From Pseudomonadota bacterium (GTDB taxonomy: Bacteria; Pseudomonadota; Alphaproteobacteria; Rhizobiales; Rhizobiaceae): DNA of 9,599 nucleotides. The notes below the pieces were generated by a model. The model ran no database searches. It was not told the DNA's origin and worked only from the letters and a program-made list of their open reading frames with translations. Below are positions 6,247 through 9,599 of this stretch, one piece after another. A program made the translations under genes and the position numbers. Location of the stretch: positions 1 through 9,599 of the forward strand of contig QGUU01000062.1 of NCBI GenBank assembly GCA_003242525.1, in the 5' to 3' direction. Each line of letters begins with the position of its first letter. Position 1 is the first letter of the stretch.

Positions 6247-6374
6247 GCCGGTCTCTCTTGGTTTTGTTCGTATTGTCTTTGGCCTCCCATTGGGACCTAA
6301 GTTTGGCGTCTGCTTCCTTCAACACCCCACCGTGCCTTCCGGTTCCGGCATGGCTGCCGCCCGGCTGTGGTCGC

Positions 6375-9008
6375 CTAGAACTTGTCCTCTTCGGTCGGCA
6401 CCAGTATCTCGCGCTTGCCCGCATGGTTGGCCGGGCCGACGATACCTTCCTTCTCCATTCTCTCGATGATGGAGGCGGCACGGTTGTAGCCTATGCCGAG
6501 GCGGCGCTGGATATAGCTGGTCGAGGCCTTGCCATCCCGCAGGACAACGGCGACAGCCTGATCGTAGGGATCGTCGGAATCCTCCAGATTGCCGCCGTGG
6601 CCACCCTTGCCGGAAGGCGCGTCGTCCTCGTCATCGTCCTCCGTGATGGCATCGAGATATTCAGGCACGCCCTGCGTCTTGAGGTGCCGAACAACCTTTT
6701 CGACTTCGTCGTCGGATACGAACGGCCCGTGGACACGCTGCACGCGGCCGCCGCCGGCCATGTAGAGCATGTCGCCCATGCCGAGCAGTTGTTCCGCGCC
6801 CTGCTCGCCCAGAATCGTGCGCGAGTCGATCTTCGACGTCACCTGGAAGGAGATGCGGGTCGGGAAGTTAGCCTTGATCGTACCGGTAATGACGTCGACC
6901 GACGGGCGCTGGGTGGCCATGATGACATGGATGCCCGCGGCGCGGGCCATCTGGGCGAGGCGCTGTACCGCGCCTTCTATGTCCTTGCCGGCGACCATCA
7001 TCAGGTCGGCCATTTCGTCGATGATGACCACGATATAGGGCATGGGCTGGAGGTCGAGTTCCTCCGTCTCGTAGATCGCCTCGCCCGTCTGCCGGTCGAA
7101 ACCCGTCTGTACCGTTCTGCGGATGGACTCGCCCTTCTTGGCAGCCTGCGCGACCCGCTGGTTGAAGCCGTCAATGTTTCGCACGCCGACCTTGGACATC
7201 TTGCGATACCGGTCCTCCATCTCGCGCACGGTCCATTTCAGGGCGACGACGGCCTTCTTCGGATCTGTGACAACGGGCGTGAGCAGATGCGGGATGCCGT
7301 CATAGACCGAGAGTTCCAGCATCTTCGGGTCGATCATGATGAGTCGACATTCTTCCGGCCTGAGCCGGTAAAGCAGCGACAATATCATGGTGTTGATGGC
7401 GACGGACTTGCCGGAACCCGTTGTACCGGCCACCAGCAGGTGCGGCATCTTGGCGATGTCGACAATGACGGCTTCGCCATTGATGGTCTTGCCAAGGGCA
7501 AGGGCCAGCTTCGCCTTCGTTTCTTCGAAGTCGCGGCTGGCGAGGATTTCGCGCAGATAGACCGTTTCCCGGCGTGCGTTCGGCAACTCGATGCCAATGG
7601 CATTGCGCCCGGGCACCACTGCGACGCGGCAGGCTATCGCACTCATCGAGCGGGCGATGTCGTCGGCGAGCCCGATGACACGCGACGACTTGATTCCCGG
7701 CGCGGGCTCCAACTCGTAAAGGGTGACGACCGGGCCGGGGCTTACATGGATGATCTCGCCCTTGACGCCGAAATCCTCAAGGACGCCTTCCAGCAGACGG
7801 GCATTCTGCTCCAGCGCCTCCTTGGACAGGCTTAGGTCGCGGGCGACATTCTTCGGCTCCGAAAGGAAATGGAGCGACGGCATCTCGAAATGGCCGGAGG
7901 CAAGCAGCGAGGCCTGCGCCTCCCGCTGTACACGACTGCCCTGCTGCGGCCGCGGCGCCGGCGCACCAACCCGCGTAGACGCCTCCGAACGGAAGGATCG
8001 CACCTGCGGCGCGGCAGGAGCCGGATGCTGAACGCGATCGTGATCGTCGTCATCGTCGAAAAATGCTTCATCCTCCGGATCGAGCGAAGGGGCGCCCTCA
8101 CCCACTACGGCGGCGAAGAATTCGGGTTCGACACGGGCACGGCCGTCGAGGCTCAGGCGGGCTTCGGCACGTTCTGCCGATTCGACGCGCTCCGCAGCAC
8201 GGCGCCAGGCGCTGGGCTGCGGCTCCATCGGCAGCTCGAACTCTCCATAGTCTCGGCGCCGGGCGGCAGAACGGCGGCGCATCCAGGCACGCAGCGACAA
8301 CCACCAATGCGTGACGGCTCCCAGCGCGAGTATGCCTTCGTTCTCGTCGTCCTCGTCTTCGCTCTCGAACAGGATCGAATCGGCATCGACCGGCTCCTGG
8401 CGCACCGGTTCCTCGACAACGGCGTACCCGTTGCGCCGCGAGATCAGCGCCGAGCCATAGACGAACAACCAAAGGGCCGGTGCGGCAAGCAGGGCAGCCA
8501 GCACGGCGGCGAACAGTCCGGTAGGATAACTGCCCCGGAGGCCGCCGGGAATGCGCAGCACCATGTCGCCGAATACGCCACCGAGGCCCGAGGGCAGAGG
8601 CCAGGTCGGCGGTGGTGAGATGCAGCCCACCATCGCCGCCGTCAGCAGCGAGAAGCCGAACCAGGCAAGCCCGCGCCGAGGCAGCTTGTCCACGCCGCGG
8701 GCGGAGAAAAGAAACCAGCCCCAGACAATGGCAGGCACCAGCGCAGCCACCGAGGACAGCCCGAAGAATTGCATGGCAAGGTCGGCAAACACCGCCCCGG
8801 GGTAGCCCATGGCATTGGTGACGACATTGTCGGTGGCGTGCGAGAAGCTGGGGTCGGCAACATTCCAGGTGGCAAGGCTAGCCACCGCGAAAACGACGGC
8901 CGCAAACAGGACGAGACCGGCAAGCCGCCCTATCTGCCGCCTGGCGAACGTCCTGATGCCCTGTACCGAATCGGTGAGCGCGAGCGGCGTCGATGCCCCT
9001 GAACGCAT
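6375..9008 (-). CDS. ftsK: DNA translocase FtsK
   Basis: An 877-residue septal DNA pump that moves chromosome ends during division and activates XerCD dimer resolution. The N-terminal membrane domain has four predicted spans, at about 29-47, 73-101, 112-130 and 163-188. A variable, charged linker (190-375) holds acidic runs such as [12 protein letters not shown] (214-225) and FFDDDDDHD (316-324). The motor follows: the alpha/beta region from about 390, Walker A GTTGSGKS (528-535), Walker [11 protein letters not shown] (661-670), and [12 protein letters not shown] (698-709). The C-terminal gamma winged helix (about 811-877; [33 protein letters not shown]) should read the FtsK-orienting DNA sequences. 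A short acidic stretch (EDDDEDD, 790-796) separates motor and gamma. The ATG at 9008 has GAGGA five bases upstream, a strong ribosome-binding site. It is intact with no frameshift. lolA follows after 128 bases. Confidence 0.98.
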   Translation of the reverse strand: MRSGASTPLALTDSVQGIRTFARRQIGRLAGLVLFAAVVFAVASLATWNVADPSFSHATDNVVTNAMGYPGAVFADLAMQFFGLSSVAALVPAIVWGWFLFSARGVDKLPRRGLAWFGFSLLTAAMVGCISPPPTWPLPSGLGGVFGDMVLRIPGGLRGSYPTGLFAAVLAALLAAPALWLFVYGSALISRRNGYAVVEEPVRQEPVDADSILFESEDEDDENEGILALGAVTHWWLSLRAWMRRRSAARRRDYGEFELPMEPQPSAWRRAAERVESAERAEARLSLDGRARVEPEFFAAVVGEGAPSLDPEDEAFFDDDDDHDRVQHPAPAAPQVRSFRSEASTRVGAPAPRPQQGSRVQREAQASLLASGHFEMPSLHFLSEPKNVARDLSLSKEALEQNARLLEGVLEDFGVKGEIIHVSPGPVVTLYELEPAPGIKSSRVIGLADDIARSMSAIACRVAVVPGRNAIGIELPNARRETVYLREILASRDFEETKAKLALALGKTINGEAVIVDIAKMPHLLVAGTTGSGKSVAINTMILSLLYRLRPEECRLIMIDPKMLELSVYDGIPHLLTPVVTDPKKAVVALKWTVREMEDRYRKMSKVGVRNIDGFNQRVAQAAKKGESIRRTVQTGFDRQTGEAIYETEELDLQPMPYIVVIIDEMADLMMVAGKDIEGAVQRLAQMARAAGIHVIMATQRPSVDVITGTIKANFPTRISFQVTSKIDSRTILGEQGAEQLLGMGDMLYMAGGGRVQRVHGPFVSDDEVEKVVRHLKTQGVPEYLDAITEDDDEDDAPSGKGGHGGNLEDSDDPYDQAVAVVLRDGKASTSYIQRRLGIGYNRAASIIERMEKEGIVGPANHAGKREILVPTEEDKF

Positions 9009-9036
9009 GCTGGTCCTCGTCTGTCGTGCCCCGTCA

Positions 9037-9057
9037 CCGAGGCGGCTAACGCCTCGG
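9037..9057. promoter_or_regulatory. Perfect hairpin in the ftsK 5' leader region
   Basis: Arms CCGAGGCG (9037-9044) and CGCCTCGG (9050-9057) are exact inverted copies around a five-base loop. The stem lies 29-49 bases before the ftsK ATG. No T run follows on either strand, so it is not an ordinary intrinsic terminator. It could be an operator, a leader structure, or the 3' end of the upstream small gene's transcript. Confidence 0.4.
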
Positions 9058-9088
9058 GCGGATTCGGCCGCCAGACTATTTCCGCGAA

Positions 9089-9109
9089 GGTTAAGGGGGC
9101 TTTAACCAT
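9089..9109. promoter_or_regulatory. CtrA-type box upstream of ftsK
   Basis: The plus strand reads TTAA (9091-9094), seven bases, then TTAACCAT (9102-9109). This is an exact match to the alphaproteobacterial CtrA consensus TTAA-N7-TTAAC, with its extended half-site. The outer bases make it palindromic (GGTTAA-N7-TTAACC, 9089-9107), so it reads equally well on the ftsK strand. It sits about 80-100 bases before the ftsK ATG, a suitable place for a response-regulator site near the -35. A GATTC (GANTC, the CcrM methylation target) lies at 9061-9065 between the box and the gene. CtrA binding here is inferred from sequence only. Confidence 0.6.
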
Positions 9110-9155
9110 GCGAAATTTGGGGGTCTTTAAGAGGGCTTCCGCCTGGGATTGCCTG

Positions 9156-9371
9156 TCAGTCGGCGGGGTCCTGGCGAGCAGCAAGCAGGGTTTTGATCAC
9201 CAGTTCCCGTCCCTCCCGGCTGATGCCCGGGCCGCCGGGCCGCTGCACGACAAGGCCCAGCGACATGAGTCGCTCGGTCAGTGCGGGGGAAAGGTCGGAA
9301 TAGGGACCCCTGTTCATGCGTTTGAGCGCCGTGCGCTCCTCGCCCGTGAGATCATCCCATGTAACCGGCAT
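9156..9371 (-). CDS. Small protein resembling a winged-helix domain, function unknown
   Basis: A 71-residue protein. The pattern is helix (LTGEERTALKRMNRG, 8-22), then DLSPALTERLMSLGL (26-40), which looks like a recognition-type helix ending in the frequent LxxLGL turn, then VVQRPGGPGISREGRELVIK (41-60), resembling a beta-wing followed by a helix. This layout recalls small DNA-binding winged helices, but no family is assigned. The frame stays open to 9584, yet those codons run through low-complexity DNA and look unlike protein. The ATG at 9371 is chosen because the ordered sequence starts there and a GAGG lies eight bases upstream. It is on the ftsK strand, 147 bases upstream of it. It could be a local regulator or an unrelated small protein. 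Confidence 0.65.
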   Translation of the reverse strand: MPVTWDDLTGEERTALKRMNRGPYSDLSPALTERLMSLGLVVQRPGGPGISREGRELVIKTLLAARQDPAD

Positions 9372-9599
9372 TCCGGCACCCTCGGCATTCTGGCTGCGTG
9401 AGCACCGATCTTTCCATCTTTTCCGCCGGTGGCAAACATGCCAGACCGACCGGATGGTTGGCCTTGCCGGCCACCTCGCAGCCGGCAGGGAACCGGGGGG
9501 GGGGCCGGCGGGGAAAAAAAGCCGGGCCACGGAGGGGGAGGGGATTGTGCCCACCGGGTTCTCTACAACACACACACGGCGCAAGAAAAAGAAAGATGA
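9372..9599. other. Non-coding segment ending in low-complexity, probably unreliable sequence
   Basis: I see no gene here. The first part (9372-9485) looks like ordinary high-GC intergenic DNA that could hold the promoter of the small protein. From about 9490 the sequence changes character: ten G in a row (9495-9504), seven A (9514-9520), G-rich runs at 9531-9543, a five-unit AC repeat (9568-9577) and an A/G-rich final stretch. This is typical of a poorly resolved contig end and should not be interpreted biologically without raw reads. Confidence 0.6.

Noticed and set aside
6330..6353. Hairpin CCGTGCC / GGCATGG between ftsK and lolA as a terminator
   Set aside because: On the transcribed strand one pair becomes a C-A mismatch and no T run follows, so termination between ftsK and lolA is not supported.
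6258..7835. A 525-codon plus-strand open frame opposite ftsK
   Set aside because: It lies antisense to the FtsK motor and gamma domains, which carry all expected motifs. Its His/Asp/Arg-rich translation shows no recognisable domain and is typical of antisense frames in high-GC DNA.
9108..9401. Plus-strand 97-codon frame starting just after the CtrA box
   Set aside because: Its start follows TTAACC without a ribosome-binding site, and it is antisense to the more protein-like 71-residue minus-strand gene.
9372..9584. Longer 142-residue version of the small winged-helix-like protein
   Set aside because: The extra 71 residues come from homopolymer-rich, probably unreliable DNA, are rich in Pro/Arg and lack ordered structure.
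1..9599. CRISPR arrays, insertion sequences, phage genes, tRNA or rRNA genes
   Set aside because: No spaced direct repeats, transposase-like frames, terminal inverted repeats, or tRNA/rRNA-like sequences were noticed on either strand; the genes are vertically inherited core types.

Overview
The window looks like chromosomal DNA of an alphaproteobacterium, most likely of the Hyphomicrobiales (Rhizobiales; Mesorhizobium/Phyllobacteriaceae-like). The reasons are its high G+C, the style of its FtsK, LolA and pyrophosphatase proteins, and a CtrA-type cell-cycle box. This placement rests on recognising protein families; no database search was run. There are no mobile elements, CRISPR arrays, rRNA or tRNA genes. 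The content is mostly housekeeping.

Layout from left to right. The minus-strand gene at the left edge is inorganic pyrophosphatase (ppa), cut off near its C-terminus. Upstream of it lies a minus-strand GNAT acetyltransferase. Next comes a compact minus-strand operon read from 3389 down to 1196: a LemA-type lipoprotein, a secreted and membrane-anchored TPM-domain protein with a Gly/Ser/Trp tail, and a second TPM protein with two membrane spans. Divergent from lemA, on the plus strand, a small single-span membrane protein is followed 3 nt later by the PdxY-type pyridoxal kinase. pdxY runs tail to tail into xth (exonuclease III), with only 8 nt between the stops. xth, lolA and ftsK all lie on the minus strand, in transcription order ftsK, lolA, xth. 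The ftsK-lolA adjacency is also known from E. coli. Upstream of ftsK is a 71-residue protein that resembles a small winged helix, and after it the sequence degenerates into homopolymers, probably a poor contig end.

How it works together: ftsK (chromosome segregation at the septum), lolA (lipoprotein transport) and xth (base-excision repair) are core functions in one orientation. The ftsK upstream region carries a full-length match to the CtrA motif (TTAA-N7-TTAACCAT) plus a GANTC methylation site, which suggests cell-cycle timing of ftsK. The lemA-TPM-TPM operon is an envelope module whose function is poorly understood, and it is the least explained gene set here. I do not see a clearly new biological system. 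The most useful leads are the CtrA box, a hairpin covering the xth ribosome-binding site, the LemA/TPM module, the twin-arginine signal on LolA, and two small uncharacterised proteins.
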